A stretch of DNA of 64,000 nucleotides from Methyloversatilis sp. RAC08 (GCF_001713355.1 NZ_CP016448.1:1612001-1676000); one strand, 5' to 3'. Counted from the first letter of the stretch, positions 9,207 through 18,689 are shown. Translations and numbers: made by a program. The notes: generated from the letters alone by a model not told the origin.

Positions 9207-9697
9207 CGCCGCGCCTGTCGCTGATTGCCGCCCTGTCCGCCAATGGCGTGATCGGCCGCGACAACACCATGCCCTGGCACTTGCCGGAGGATCTGAAGCG
9301 CTTTCGCGCGCTGACGATGGGCCACCCGATGATCATGGGCCGCAAGACCTGGGATTCGCTCGGCCGGCCGTTGCCGGGTCGCACCAGCATCGTGGTCAGC
9401 CGGCAGCCCGGATTGTCGATTCCAGGTGCCATCGTCGTGCCGTCGCTGGCTGCGGCGCAACTGGCTGCGGCACAGGCTGAGGGCGGCGCGGACGCCTTCC
9501 TCATCGGTGGCGCCCAGCTGTACGCACTGGCGCTGCCGCATGTGCAACGGCTTCTGTTGACCGAAATCGCCGACCCGTTCGACGGCGATACGGTGTTTCC
9601 CGCGTTCGACCGCAGCGAATGGATCGAAACCGCCCGCGAAGCGGGCATCAGCAACAGCGGGCTGCACTACGCCTTCGTGGATTACGCACGGCGCTGA
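9203..9697 (+). CDS. folA: Dihydrofolate reductase
   Basis: The 164-residue enzyme regenerates tetrahydrofolate. It shows [32 protein letters not shown] N-terminal folate-binding residues, [16 protein letters not shown] for NADPH binding, and [12 protein letters not shown]. The start is a GTG at 9203 overlapping the thyA stop (GTGA), the only start that keeps the normal family length. Folate turnover is also relevant here because oxidation of N-methylglutamate can feed C1 units onto tetrahydrofolate. Confidence 0.96.
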   Translation: MTPRLSLIAALSANGVIGRDNTMPWHLPEDLKRFRALTMGHPMIMGRKTWDSLGRPLPGRTSIVVSRQPGLSIPGAIVVPSLAAAQLAAAQAEGGADAFLIGGAQLYALALPHVQRLLLTEIADPFDGDTVFPAFDRSEWIETAREAGISNSGLHYAFVDYARR

Positions 9698-9720
9698 GCG
9701 ACGGCGCGAAGCGGCGCCAC

Positions 9721-9752
9721 GCCTGCACAGCCGACGACCCGGGCGTGCAGGC
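9721..9752. terminator. Hairpin between convergent folA and decarboxylase genes
   Basis: GCCTGCAC (9721-9728) and GTGCAGGC (9745-9752) are perfect 8-base arms around a 16-base loop, located in the 66-base gap between two converging genes. There is no T-run on either side, so a terminator role is inferred only from position. Confidence 0.35.
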
Positions 9753-9763
9753 ACCCACGGCGT

Positions 9764-12016
9764 TCAGTCGCGCACGCAATCGACCAGATAGTTGATCGTT
9801 TCGCCCTCGCCGTCGCCGACCAGACCGTGAATGTCGGTTTCGAAGCCCGGGAAGGCTCGATTGAATTCGCGTGCGAAGCGCAGGTAATTGACGATGGTGC
9901 GGTTGAAGCGCTCGCCCGGAATGAGCAGCGGAATACCCGGCGGATAGGGCGTCAGCAGCACGCTGGTGATGCGGCCTTCGAGGTCGTCGATCGGCACACG
10001 ATCGATCTCGCGGTGCGCCATGCGCGCCCAGGCTTCGGCCGGCTTCATCGCCGGTTCCATCGGCGACAGATACATGTCGGTCGTCAGGCGCGCGATGTCG
10101 TGCTTCTTGTACATTTCGTGGATGCGCACGCACAGGTCGCGCAACCCGACGCGTTCGTAGCGTGAATGCGCTGCCACGAACTCCGGCATCACCTTCCACA
10201 GCGGTTCGTTGTTGTCGTAGTCGTCCTTGAACTGCTGCAGTTCGGTCACCAGCGTGTTCCAGCGGCCCTTGGTGATGCCGATGGTGAACATGATGAAGAA
10301 ACTGTACAGCCCGGTCTTCTCGACGATGATGCCGTGCTCGGCCAGGTAGCGCGTCAGCATGCCGGCAGGAATGCCCCAGTCGGCAAAGTCACCATCGACG
10401 TCCAGGCCCGGCGTGATCACCGTCGCCTTGATCGGATCGAGCATGTTGAAGCCTTCGGCCAGATCGCCGAAGCCATGCCAGCGCTCGCCGGCGCGCAGCG
10501 TCCAGTCTTCGCGCGTACCCAGGCCCTCTTCCGCCAGATGTTCCGGACCCCACACCTTGAACCACCAGTCGGCGCCGAATTCCGCACCGACCTTGCGCAT
10601 CGCACGGCGGAACTCGACTGCTTCGGCCAGTGACTCCTCGACCAGCGCGGTGCCGCCCGGCGGCTCCATCATTGCCGCCGCCACGTCGCACGACGCGATG
10701 ATCGCGTACTGCGGGCTGGTGGACGTGTGCATCAGGTAAGCCTCGTTGAACACGTCGCGGTCGAGCGAGCGGGTCTGCGAATCCTGCACCAGGATCTGCG
10801 ACGCCTGCGACAGGCCGGCCAGCAGCTTGTGCGTCGACTGCGTGGAAAAGATCATCGAATCCTTGCAGCGCGGCCGGCCTTCGCCGATGGCGTGGTAGTC
10901 GCCGTAGAAATCGTGGAAGGACGCGTGCGGCAGCCAGGCTTCGTCGAAATGCAGGGTATCGATCTCGCCGTCGAGCACGTCCTTGATGGCTTCCACGTTG
11001 TACAGGATGCCGTCGTAGGTCGATTGCGTGATGGTCAGGATGCGCGGCTTCTTGTTCGACACCTTGCGCGCAAACGGATTGGCCTCGATCTTCGCGCGGA
11101 TCACGTCCGGACTGAATTCGGACAGCGGAATCGGGCCGATGATGCCGTAGTGATTGCGCGTCGGCGTCAGGAAGACCGGAATCGCGCCGGTCATGATGAT
11201 GGAGTGCAGGATGGACTTGTGGCAGTTGCGGTCAACGACCACGATGTCGTCCTGCGCCACGGTCGAATGCCACACCATCTTGTTCGACGTCGACGTGCCA
11301 TTGGTGACGAAGAACAGGTGGTCGGCGTGGAAGATGCGCGCCGCGTTGCGCTCCGACGCGGCCACCGGGCCGGTATGGTCGAGCAGCTGACCCAGTTCCT
11401 CGACCGCGTTGCACACGTCGGCACGCAGCATGTTTTCGCCGAAGAACTGATGGAACATGCGCCCGACCGGGCTTTTCAGGAAGGCGACGCCGCCGGAGTG
11501 GCCCGGGCAGTGCCAGGAGTAGGAACCGTCCTGCGCGTAGTGCACCAGCGCACGGAAGAACGGCGGCGGCAGTGAATCGAGATAGGCACGTGCTTCGCGC
11601 ACGATGTAACGCGCGACGAATTCCGGCGTGTCCTCGAACATGTGGATGAAGCCGTGCAGCTCGCGCAGGATGTCGTTCGTGATGTGGCGCGTGGTGCGCG
11701 TTTCGCCGTACAGGAAGATCGGGATGTCGGCATTGCGACGGCGGATTTCCGCCACGAATTCGCGCAGGTTCTGCAGCACGGCCTGAATTTCCGCCGCACT
11801 GCCGCCGCCGAATTCCTCGTCGTCGATCGACAGGATGAAGGTCGATGCCCGGCTTTGCTGCTGCGCGAACGAGGTCAGGTCACCGTAGCTGGTGACCCCC
11901 AGTATCGTCAGACCTTCCTTCTCGATCGCCTCGGCCAGCGCACGGATGCCCAGGCCGGATGCGTTCTCGGAACGGAAGTCCTCGTCGATGATGATGATCG
12001 GAAACTCGAAGCGCAT
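9764..12016 (-). CDS. PLP-dependent arginine/lysine/ornithine decarboxylase
   Basis: This 750-residue protein has the three-part architecture of the large bacterial Orn/Lys/Arg decarboxylases. An N-terminal wing (1-130) is response-regulator-like. The PLP domain carries SWHCPGHSGGVAFLKSPVG, NGTSTSNKM, HFDEAWL and the Schiff-base lysine in STQSTHKLLAG (Lys about 397). A C-terminal domain includes DLEGRITSVLLTPYPPGIPLLIPGER. Substrate choice among arginine, lysine and ornithine cannot be read from the sequence; the 750-residue length is nearest the arginine type. The role is polyamine supply or acid resistance. A small inverted repeat (TTGCAG/CTGCAA, 12065-12081) lies about 50 bases before the start and could be regulatory. 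No antiporter gene is adjacent. Confidence 0.9.
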   Translation of the reverse strand: MRFEFPIIIIDEDFRSENASGLGIRALAEAIEKEGLTILGVTSYGDLTSFAQQQSRASTFILSIDDEEFGGGSAAEIQAVLQNLREFVAEIRRRNADIPIFLYGETRTTRHITNDILRELHGFIHMFEDTPEFVARYIVREARAYLDSLPPPFFRALVHYAQDGSYSWHCPGHSGGVAFLKSPVGRMFHQFFGENMLRADVCNAVEELGQLLDHTGPVAASERNAARIFHADHLFFVTNGTSTSNKMVWHSTVAQDDIVVVDRNCHKSILHSIIMTGAIPVFLTPTRNHYGIIGPIPLSEFSPDVIRAKIEANPFARKVSNKKPRILTITQSTYDGILYNVEAIKDVLDGEIDTLHFDEAWLPHASFHDFYGDYHAIGEGRPRCKDSMIFSTQSTHKLLAGLSQASQILVQDSQTRSLDRDVFNEAYLMHTSTSPQYAIIASCDVAAAMMEPPGGTALVEESLAEAVEFRRAMRKVGAEFGADWWFKVWGPEHLAEEGLGTREDWTLRAGERWHGFGDLAEGFNMLDPIKATVITPGLDVDGDFADWGIPAGMLTRYLAEHGIIVEKTGLYSFFIMFTIGITKGRWNTLVTELQQFKDDYDNNEPLWKVMPEFVAAHSRYERVGLRDLCVRIHEMYKKHDIARLTTDMYLSPMEPAMKPAEAWARMAHREIDRVPIDDLEGRITSVLLTPYPPGIPLLIPGERFNRTIVNYLRFAREFNRAFPGFETDIHGLVGDGEGETINYLVDCVRD

Positions 12017-12122
12017 GGCGTCAACCTGTGTGGTGGCAGGAGCGCCCTGGCACGGCGCCCCGGGTTGCAGAGAACCTGCAATCCTGAGCGCGCGATGGTA
12101 TCAGTTCGATGTCTCAAAACAA

Positions 12123-12147
12123 TCCGGGCCGCACTGGGCGGCCCGGA
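12123..12147 (-). terminator. Rho-independent terminator after the PEP-CTERM gene
   Basis: A perfect 10-base GC-rich stem (12123-12132 with 12138-12147, loop ACTGG) is followed on the minus strand by the T-rich TTGTTTTG. It lies 29 bases past the stop of the gene at 12176. Confidence 0.8.
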
Positions 12148-12175
12148 CGGGATGCTGCGGGTGCTGCGGATGCGG

Positions 12176-12844
12176 TCAGCCGAGGCGACGGCGGGCGACG
12201 GCACCGACGACCAGCAGGCCGGCAAGAATCATCGCGTACGACGCGGGTTCCGGCACCGGAGCAGCGACCGCGGTGTAGCTGTCGAGGAATTCGACGCGCA
12301 CGCCGGTCGGGTTGCCGCTGCGATGCGCACTGTTGTTCACGAAGAAATCGATCGTGTTCAAGCCGGCAACGAAGCCTGTGCTGGCCGCAAACGAGGTCCA
12401 GCTGCTGAAGGACGAGCCGGTGGAAATGGTGCTGCCGTTGAAGACGACATAACCGCTGTTGTCCGACGCCCAGCGACCGGAAAATGCGGACGCTGCCGGG
12501 TCATAGCCGGTGAGATCGAAGCTGATCGACCACTTGTACAGGCCGGCCGACGACGGGTCGTAGCTCTGCGCCGCGTTGGCCGACGGCGTCAGCCAGACCG
12601 AATCCCAGTTGTTGGCAAGCCAGGAACCGAAAGGAAAGCCCGAACCGGTGGTCACGACGCCATAGCCATCGGTGCCGGTCGCCGTGCCGGCGAGGGCGGT
12701 GAAGCTGTAGCGGGTATCGGTCTGGCCGGCATCGAAGCCGGTACCGGTGTTTTCGAGGCCGTCGATCCAGGACACGTCGAGCGATGCAAAGGCGCCCGTC
12801 GAAACAATGGCAAGACTTGAAGCGAGAAGAAGATTCCTGAACAT
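12176..12844 (-). CDS. PEP-CTERM sorting-domain exoprotein
   Basis: The 222-residue protein has a signal peptide (MFRNLLLASSLAIVSTGAFA), a Gly/Ser/Thr-rich beta-type body with few charged residues, and a C-terminal sorting tail. The tail has the motif VPEPASYAMILAGLL, then hydrophobic residues, then ARRRLG. In the family, exosortase (EpsH/XrtA-type) recognises PEP-CTERM tails, and substrates are often linked to exopolysaccharide or biofilm. No exosortase gene is in the window. The body of the protein matches no function I recognise. It is monocistronic with its own terminator. Confidence 0.88.
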   Translation of the reverse strand: MFRNLLLASSLAIVSTGAFASLDVSWIDGLENTGTGFDAGQTDTRYSFTALAGTATGTDGYGVVTTGSGFPFGSWLANNWDSVWLTPSANAAQSYDPSSAGLYKWSISFDLTGYDPAASAFSGRWASDNSGYVVFNGSTISTGSSFSSWTSFAASTGFVAGLNTIDFFVNNSAHRSGNPTGVRVEFLDSYTAVAAPVPEPASYAMILAGLLVVGAVARRRLG

Positions 12845-12999
12845 GACGGCTCCGCAGTGATTCGTGAAAGTGAGCGGAGTCTAGGTGGAGCGGTCAGCGC
12901 GGACTGTTCATAAAGTCACGTCGCTGCGCCGTGTAACGCTTGGTATCGATTCACGGCGAAACGCATGCAGAAAGCGTGCATTTGCGCACGAAAACAGCG

Positions 13000-13566
13000 T
13001 CAGATCTTGGGCAGCGTGACGCCGGTCTGCCCCTGATACTTGCCGCCACGGTCGCGATACGAAGTTTCGCACGGCTCGTCCGACTCGAAGAACAGCATCT
13101 GGGCCACGCCTTCGTTGGCGTAGATGCGGGCCGGCAGCGGCGTGGTGTTGGAGAACTCAAGCGTGACATGGCCTTCCCATTCGGGTTCGAGCGGGGTCAC
13201 ATTCACGATGATGCCGCAGCGCGCATAGGTGCTTTTGCCGAGGCAAACGACCAGGACATTGCGCGGCACGCGGAAGTACTCGACCGTGCGCGCCAGCGCG
13301 AAAGAGTTCGGCGGAATGATGCAGGATTCGCTGTTCATCTCGACGAATGAATTCGGATCGAAGGTCTTCGGGTCGACGATGGTCGAGTTGATGTTCGTGA
13401 ACACCTTGAATTCGGCCGCGCAGCGCACGTCGTAACCGTAGCTCGAGGTGCCGTAGGACACGATGCGCCGGCCATCGACCTCGCGCACCTGACCGGCCTC
13501 GAACGGCTCGATCATCCGGTGTTCCTCGGCCATGCGGCGTATCCAGCGATCGGACTTGATGCTCAT
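13000..13566 (-). CDS. dcd: dCTP deaminase
   Basis: The 188-residue trimeric enzyme deaminates dCTP to dUTP, feeding thymidylate synthesis together with thyA. It shows [29 protein letters not shown], the catalytic-loop segment [23 protein letters not shown] and the C-terminal [13 protein letters not shown]. The ATG at 13566 matches the canonical N-terminus; in-frame codons upstream are not family-like. Length is normal. Confidence 0.96.
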   Translation of the reverse strand: MSIKSDRWIRRMAEEHRMIEPFEAGQVREVDGRRIVSYGTSSYGYDVRCAAEFKVFTNINSTIVDPKTFDPNSFVEMNSESCIIPPNSFALARTVEYFRVPRNVLVVCLGKSTYARCGIIVNVTPLEPEWEGHVTLEFSNTTPLPARIYANEGVAQMLFFESDEPCETSYRDRGGKYQGQTGVTLPKI

Positions 13567-13633
13567 TTGCGTGCTTTCTGCCTTGGGCGATCTGCAAAGG
13601 AACGCGATTGTATCTCTGGCGGCCAGATGCAAA

Positions 13634-13665
13634 CGGCCCCGATCATCCGGAGATGACCGGGGCCG
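13634..13665 (-). terminator. Terminator-like hairpin downstream of fccB
   Basis: CGGCCCCG(A)TCAT at 13634-13646 pairs with ATGA(C)CGGGGCCG at 13653-13665 with one mismatch, loop CCGGAG, 24 bases after the fccB stop. On the minus strand it is followed by a short TTTGC, so termination is likely but the U-tract is weak. Confidence 0.6.
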
Positions 13666-13688
13666 CGCAACGATACGTCGACGTCTGA

Positions 13689-14963
13689 TCAGGTCAGCAT
13701 GTCGGCCCAGATGTTGCGCGCCCAGGCGAGCGCGTACTTGCCTTCCATCTCGGTCGGTGCTGCCGACAACCCCCCTGCGCCCTTGACCGGCTGGGGCTGT
13801 TTGGTCGCCGCATCGTACGGATGCACGGATGCCACGTGCACCACGTTCGTCGCATCGACGAAGCTGTAGCAGGTGTTCATCACCAGCGGCGCGTCGGATG
13901 GCGGCTGCCCGGACATCAGGTTGATGATGGCCGCCGCCGCGACCTTGGCGTGCTGGTTGGCCATGTGACCGGACTTGGGCATCGTCGGAGCCGGGAAGAT
14001 GGCATCGCCCAGCACGTGGATGTTCGGCGTGCTGGTGGACTCCATCGTCAGCCAGTTGATGTCGACCCAGCGGTTGTTGATGAGCTTCAGGCCGGACTTG
14101 GCGGCGATGTCGCCCGCGCGCTGCGGCGGTACGACGTTGAGCACGCTCGCCTTGACCTGGTCGAACTCAAGGATGGCGGTACGATTGCCGGCATCGACAT
14201 CGCGCAACTCGCTCTGCGGCCGATACTCGACCATGCCGTTGTAGCTGTCAGCCCAGGCCTTCGTGAACAGACCCTTCTTCGACACGATTTCCTCGTTGGC
14301 GTCCAGCACCAGCACCTTGGATTTCGGCTTTTTCTGTTTCAGGTAATGGGCAACCATGCAGGCGCGCTCATACGGCCCGGGCGGGCAGCGATAAGGTGCC
14401 TTCGGGATGGTCATCGCGAAAACGCCGCCATCGGGCATCGCTTCAAGTTGCTTGCGCAGCGCCACCGTCTGCGGACCGGCCTTCCACGCATGCAGCACGC
14501 TGTCCTTCGCCGCTGCCGAAGCCATGCCGGGCAGCGACTCGTACATGAAGTCAACGCCCGGCGACAGCACCAGTCGGTCGTAGGCGAGGTCGCCGCCGCG
14601 GGCCAGCCTGATCATGCGCTTCTCGGCGTCGACCGCCGTCACGTCATCCTGCACCACGGTGATGCCGTACTTTGCGAGCCCTTCATAGCCGATCGTGATG
14701 TCCGACAGTTGCTTCTCACCGGCAAGCACGAGATTGGAGATCGGGCAGGACACGAACGCGGCGTTGCGCTCGACCAGCGTGACGCGGATGCCGCCTTCGC
14801 TCCACATCGAGATGTATTTTGCGGCGGTCGCACCGCCGTAGCCGCCACCGACCACGACGACATGACCCTTGGCACCCTTGCCGGCGCCAGCGCAGCCGTA
14901 AAGTGCCGCCATGGCGGACAGGCCGAGCGTGCCCTTGATGAATCCACGACGCGCTGTGGTCAT
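13689..14963 (-). CDS. fccB: Flavocytochrome c sulfide dehydrogenase, flavoprotein subunit (FccB/SoxF)
   Basis: The 424-residue protein oxidises sulfide in the periplasm and passes electrons to its cytochrome partner. A twin-arginine signal (RRGFIKG) precedes the Rossmann motif [18 protein letters not shown] Cys in [11 protein letters not shown] sits where FAD is covalently attached in the family. Two more cysteines, in [12 protein letters not shown] and MNTCYSFV, match the redox-active pair. The C-terminal flavocytochrome-binding region is present. It overlaps fccA by four bases (ATGA), so the subunits are translationally coupled. The gene pair diverges from the ArsR regulator and sox operon. 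Confidence 0.93.
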   Translation of the reverse strand: MTTARRGFIKGTLGLSAMAALYGCAGAGKGAKGHVVVVGGGYGGATAAKYISMWSEGGIRVTLVERNAAFVSCPISNLVLAGEKQLSDITIGYEGLAKYGITVVQDDVTAVDAEKRMIRLARGGDLAYDRLVLSPGVDFMYESLPGMASAAAKDSVLHAWKAGPQTVALRKQLEAMPDGGVFAMTIPKAPYRCPPGPYERACMVAHYLKQKKPKSKVLVLDANEEIVSKKGLFTKAWADSYNGMVEYRPQSELRDVDAGNRTAILEFDQVKASVLNVVPPQRAGDIAAKSGLKLINNRWVDINWLTMESTSTPNIHVLGDAIFPAPTMPKSGHMANQHAKVAAAAIINLMSGQPPSDAPLVMNTCYSFVDATNVVHVASVHPYDAATKQPQPVKGAGGLSAAPTEMEGKYALAWARNIWADMLT

Positions 14964-15280
14964 TTGGCACCTCCGACCGGTGTGCGCGACGCAAAATAGT
15001 CTGCAATGAGGTCAAGCTGGCTGTCCGTGTAGCCCTTGGACAGCTGATGCATGATGGTCGCCGGCTTGGCGCCACTGCGGAATTCATTGATCAGGCCGAG
15101 CATCTTGGCTTTCGACATCCCTGCAAGGCCAGGAATGCCGCCGGCGCTGTTGCCGTCGGTGCCGTGGCAGTTGGCGCACGTGGCTGCAAGATTGCGGCCG
15201 AGGTTCGGATCGGCGGCCTGGGCACAGGCCATTGAGAGGCCGAGCCACAGCAGCGCCGTGCCCGCCAGTTTCTTTTTCAA
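14960..15280 (-). CDS. fccA: Flavocytochrome c sulfide dehydrogenase, monoheme cytochrome subunit (FccA/SoxE-like)
   Basis: The 106-residue product has a signal peptide (KKKLAGTALLWLGLSMACAQA), then a single class I c-heme site CANCHGTDG and a distal Met region (KPATIMHQLSKGYTD). It accepts electrons from the FccB flavin. I chose a TTG start at 15280 because GGAGGAG lies directly upstream and the signal peptide begins there. A longer version from farther upstream (MEQACPDY...) would put a polar extension before the signal. Single-heme FccA is a known alternative to the diheme form. Confidence 0.88.
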   Translation of the reverse strand: MKKKLAGTALLWLGLSMACAQAADPNLGRNLAATCANCHGTDGNSAGGIPGLAGMSKAKMLGLINEFRSGAKPATIMHQLSKGYTDSQLDLIADYFASRTPVGGAK

Positions 15281-15416
15281 AATGTTCTCCTCCGTGGAAT
15301 CTTCGTGGTAATCCGGGCACGCCTGTTCCACGTCTGCCGTGAAGAACCTTGCGAGCTAACGACACGCTAGACAAAAACGCGTCGCGTCTCAAGTAGAAAA
15401 AATAATAAACTTGTTC

Positions 15417-15445
15417 TTGACCATATGCGCATTTGCGCATATGTT
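15417..15445 (+). promoter_or_regulatory. soxR promoter with a perfect 22-base palindromic operator in its spacer
   Basis: A -35 TTGACC (15417-15422) and a -10-like TATGTT (15440-15445) are 17 bases apart. The spacer is almost wholly occupied by a perfect palindrome at 15422-15443: arms CATATGCGCA and TGCGCATATG around TT. An ArsR-type repressor bound there would block RNA polymerase. It sits 35 bases before the regulator's start and in the shared divergent region with fccAB, so it could control both directions. The site resembles ATATGCG-type ArsR operators. Confidence 0.75.
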
Positions 15446-15477
15446 TGATTTCAACAAGGACAAGACGAGGAGCAGCT

Positions 15478-15861
15478 GTGGATTACGATCCCGAGCTGGA
15501 CAAGGTTTTTGAGTCGGTGGCCGATTACTTCGGACTGCTGGCCGAACCTGCAAGACTGAAAATCCTGCACTGCCTGTGCGACGGCGAACGTTCGGTTGCC
15601 GATGTCGTCGATCAGTCCGGTCTGAGCCAGACCAACACCTCCCGCCACCTCAACATGCTGTACCGCGCCGGCATCGTCGGCCGGCGCAAGGATGGCGCCA
15701 TGGTGTTCTACAAGCTCATCGACCCCAATTTCCCGTCGATCTGCCGCACCGTCTGCATCCAGATTGCCTCCGGCAACTCGCTCAACATGCCACACCGGCC
15801 CAGCAAGGCATCGCTGAAGAAGGTGGGCAAGTCGCTCGAACTCGCGTCCGAACAGGAGTAA
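15478..15861 (+). CDS. soxR: ArsR/SmtB-family repressor of the sox genes
   Basis: The 127-residue winged-helix protein contains YFGLLAEPARLKILHCLCDGE, the recognition region VVDQSGLSQTNTSRHLNMLYRAGIV and the wing RRKDGAMVFYKLID. Cysteines in HCLCDGE and in SICRTVCIQIAS could sense sulfane sulfur by persulfide or polysulfide formation, as shown for SqrR/BigR/SoxR relatives; that role here is inference. The start is a GTG at 15478 with GAGGAG five bases upstream. It is separated from soxC by two bases and is therefore the first gene of the sox operon. It is unrelated to the redox MerR-family SoxR of E. coli. Confidence 0.85.
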   Translation: MDYDPELDKVFESVADYFGLLAEPARLKILHCLCDGERSVADVVDQSGLSQTNTSRHLNMLYRAGIVGRRKDGAMVFYKLIDPNFPSICRTVCIQIASGNSLNMPHRPSKASLKKVGKSLELASEQE

Positions 15862-15863
15862 GC

Positions 15864-17195
15864 ATGTCCCAGATCACCCGCCGCCCCGGGCGCATCCAGC
15901 GCGCACCGGAAGGCTTCCTGTCGCCGGAGCAGATAAGGGAAGTATCCGCCGGGCGTCGCGACTTCCTGCGCACAGCGTTTGCCAGTGCCAGCCTCGCCGT
16001 TGCAGGAACGTCTGCTGCACGGGCCGCCGATGGCGATCCGGCCATCCTGACACTGCCCGAGCACAGCACCACGCTGGGCCGTCCGGTCGCCGAACGTCCG
16101 TACGGGGCGCCATCACAGTTCGAAGCCGGCCTGCGTCGCCGCGAAAGCCCCGGACTGACCCGCGTGGCCGGATCGTCGGTATCGTTCTCGCCGCTGCAGG
16201 GCCTGTTCGGCATCATCACGCCGTCAGGCCTGCATTTCGAGCGCCACCATCAGGGCTGGCATGACATCGACCCGGCGCGTCACCGTCTGATGATCAACGG
16301 CCTGGTGAAGGAAGCCCGCGTCTACACGATGGACGACCTGATGCGCCTGCCGTCGGTGTCACGCATCCACTTCATCGAATGTGGCGCCAATACCGGCATG
16401 GAATGGGGCAATGTAGCCGTGCCGACCGTGCAGTACTCGCACGGCATGCTGTCCTGTTCGGAGTTCACCGGCGTGCCGTTGTCGGTTCTGCTCGACGATT
16501 GCGGCATCGATCGCAAGCGCGCGAAGTTCGTGCTGGCCGAAGGCGCTGACGGATCGAGCATGACCCGCACGATATCGCTCGACCGCGCACTGGACGACGT
16601 ACTGGTCGCCTGGGGCCAGAACGGCGAAATGCTGCGCCCGGAAAACGGCTATCCGCTGCGCCTGGTCGTGCCCGGCGTCCAGGGCGTGTCGTGGGTCAAG
16701 TGGCTGCGCCGCATCGAAGTCGGCGACCAGCCATGGGCCACCAAGGACGAAGCTGTTCACTACATCGACCTGATGCCCGATGGCACGCACCGCCAATACA
16801 CCTCGATCCAGGAATGCAAGTCGGTCATCACGACGCCGTCCGGCGGCCAGACCCTGCTCGACAAGGGCTTCCACAACATCACCGGTCTTGCCTGGTCGGG
16901 CCGCGGCAAGGTGAAGCGGGTTGACGTGTCGGTCGATGGCGGCCGCAACTGGCGCACCGCGCGGCTTGAAACGCCGGTGCTGTCGAAGGCGCTGACCCGC
17001 TTCAACATCGACTGGGTGTGGGACGGCAGCCCTGCCATCCTGCAGTCGCGCGCCATCGACGAAACCGGTTACGTGCAGCCCACCTATGCACAGTTGCGCG
17101 CGGTGCGCGGCACGCGGTCGATCTATCACAACAACGCCATCCAGTCGTGGAAACTGGCGGACAGCGGAGACGTGAGCAATGTCCAGGTTTTCTGA
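15864..17195 (+). CDS. soxC: Sulfane dehydrogenase molybdenum subunit SoxC
   Basis: The 443-residue sulfite-oxidase-fold protein carries a Tat signal (RRDFLRTAFASASLAVAG). Its molybdenum-ligand Cys lies in HFIECGANTGMEWG (about 173), and GVQGVSWVKWLRRIEV and a C-terminal dimerisation domain follow. With SoxD it removes six electrons from the sulfane sulfur held on SoxY, allowing complete thiosulfate oxidation without sulfur globules. It overlaps soxD by 17 bases. Presence of soxCD, rather than a dsr system, predicts sulfate as end product. Confidence 0.95.
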   Translation: MSQITRRPGRIQRAPEGFLSPEQIREVSAGRRDFLRTAFASASLAVAGTSAARAADGDPAILTLPEHSTTLGRPVAERPYGAPSQFEAGLRRRESPGLTRVAGSSVSFSPLQGLFGIITPSGLHFERHHQGWHDIDPARHRLMINGLVKEARVYTMDDLMRLPSVSRIHFIECGANTGMEWGNVAVPTVQYSHGMLSCSEFTGVPLSVLLDDCGIDRKRAKFVLAEGADGSSMTRTISLDRALDDVLVAWGQNGEMLRPENGYPLRLVVPGVQGVSWVKWLRRIEVGDQPWATKDEAVHYIDLMPDGTHRQYTSIQECKSVITTPSGGQTLLDKGFHNITGLAWSGRGKVKRVDVSVDGGRNWRTARLETPVLSKALTRFNIDWVWDGSPAILQSRAIDETGYVQPTYAQLRAVRGTRSIYHNNAIQSWKLADSGDVSNVQVF

Positions 17196-18207
17196 ACTTC
17201 TCCTCGCAAGCTGCCTGATTGCAGCCACCGCCTGCGCCTCGGCCACCAGCAGTTTTCCGGGTGTCGGCCGGGCGGCGACCGCGGCCGAAGTCAAGGCGTG
17301 GGACATCGATGTGCGCCCCGATTTCAAGGGCCTGCCACCCGGCAAGGGGTCGGTGGATCAGGGCATCGAACTGTGGGAGGCCAAATGCACGGCCTGTCAC
17401 GGCAGTTTCGGCGAAAGCAACGAGGTGTTCACCCCGCTGGTCGGCGGCACGACGAAGGAAGACATCGAAACCGGCCGTGTCGGCGCCTACATCCGGCAGG
17501 ACGCGCCGCAACGCAGCACGCTGATGAAGGTGCCGACGCTGTCGACGCTGTGGGACTACATCAACCGCGCCATGCCGTGGAATGCTCCGAAGTCGCTCAG
17601 CCCGGACGAGGTGTACGCGGTGCTCGCCTACCTGCTGCATCTGGGCGAAATCGTGCCGGCCGACTTCACGCTGTCGGACAAGAACATTGCCGAGGTGCAG
17701 CAACGCATGCCGAACCGCAACGGCATGACGACCAGACATGGCATGTGGGACATCAAGGGCAAGCCTGACGTGAAGAACGTGGCCTGCATGAAGAACTGCA
17801 AGACGCAGATCACGATGGGCTCGAGCCTGCCCGATTACGCACGCGACGCACACGGCAATCTCGCCGATCAGAACCGGGTGATCGGCGCCGTACGCGGGCA
17901 GCGGACCACCGAGGGCGCCGGCAGCGGTGTCGCAGCGCCCGCGCCACACCCGGCACTGGAACTGATGAAGAAGAGCGGTTGCAGTGGCTGTCACGGCATC
18001 GCCAGCAAGCTACTCGGGCCGTCCTTTCGCGATGTCGCAAAGCGCTACAAGGACGACAAGGGGGCAGAATCGCAGCTCATCGGCCGTGTCAAGGCAGGTG
18101 GCGGCGGCACGTGGGGCGATGTGGCAATGCCGCCCCAGGCGCATGTCAGCGACGCGGACACGGCTGCGTTGATCAAATGGATATTGTCGGGCTCGCCCGA
18201 AAACTGA
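17179..18207 (+). CDS. soxD: Diheme cytochrome c subunit of sulfane dehydrogenase, SoxD
   Basis: The 342-residue periplasmic protein has a signal peptide, a first heme site in WEAKCTACHGSFGE, a middle pair of cysteines in CMKNCK characteristic of SoxD, and a second heme site in SGCSGCHGIASKLLGP. The two cytochrome domains are joined by a proline/alanine linker (about 240-260). It carries electrons from SoxC to small cytochromes c. It is followed by soxY after an 11-base gap containing a strong GAGGAGG ribosome-binding site. Confidence 0.94.
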   Translation: MSRFSELLLASCLIAATACASATSSFPGVGRAATAAEVKAWDIDVRPDFKGLPPGKGSVDQGIELWEAKCTACHGSFGESNEVFTPLVGGTTKEDIETGRVGAYIRQDAPQRSTLMKVPTLSTLWDYINRAMPWNAPKSLSPDEVYAVLAYLLHLGEIVPADFTLSDKNIAEVQQRMPNRNGMTTRHGMWDIKGKPDVKNVACMKNCKTQITMGSSLPDYARDAHGNLADQNRVIGAVRGQRTTEGAGSGVAAPAPHPALELMKKSGCSGCHGIASKLLGPSFRDVAKRYKDDKGAESQLIGRVKAGGGGTWGDVAMPPQAHVSDADTAALIKWILSGSPEN

Positions 18208-18218
18208 GGAGGAAACGG

Positions 18219-18689
18219 ATGAACACGCAGCGAAGGGAAGTCCTGAAGAGCGGCAGCGCGGCCGGATTGTTCGGCCTGCTGGTGGCCGCCGGCCTGATCA
18301 CGACCCAGCAGGCGCAGGCTGCCGGATGGGACAAGCCGGCGTTCGAAGCCAAGGCGATGGAGGAGGCGCTCAAGGCGCTGGGTGCCGGAAAGCCGGCCGA
18401 TTCGAAGGATGTACAGATCAGCGGCCCCGACATTGCCGAGAACGGCGCGGTGGTGCCGGTCGGCGTCAAGAGCGCGCTCGCCGACACCGAATTCATCGCC
18501 ATCCTGATCGAGAAGAACCCGAGCATGCTGGCTGCCAGCTTCACATTGCCGGCCGGCACGATGGCTGACGTGAGCACCCGCGTGAAGATGGGCCAGACCT
18601 CGAATGTGTTCGCACTGGTCAAGGCCGGCGGCAGCTTCTACATGGTGTCCAAGGAAATCAAGGTGACGCTGGGCGGTTGCGGCGGCTGA
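18219..18689 (+). CDS. soxY: Sulfur-carrier protein SoxY
   Basis: The 156-residue protein has a twin-arginine signal (QRREVLKSGSAAG) and ends in the invariant GGCGG, whose Cys carries the thiosulfate-derived adduct on a mobile arm. The immunoglobulin-like body includes ISGPDIAENGAVVPVGVKSAL and FIAILIEKNPSMLAASF. It acts as a heterodimer with SoxZ, encoded 50 bases downstream. The start ATG at 18219 has GAGGAGG seven bases upstream. Confidence 0.96.
   Translation: MNTQRREVLKSGSAAGLFGLLVAAGLITTQQAQAAGWDKPAFEAKAMEEALKALGAGKPADSKDVQISGPDIAENGAVVPVGVKSALADTEFIAILIEKNPSMLAASFTLPAGTMADVSTRVKMGQTSNVFALVKAGGSFYMVSKEIKVTLGGCGG

Noticed and set aside
15478..15861. Redox-sensing MerR-type SoxR
   Set aside because: The fold is ArsR winged-helix and the gene heads a sulfur-oxidation operon; only the name is shared with the E. 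coli superoxide sensor.
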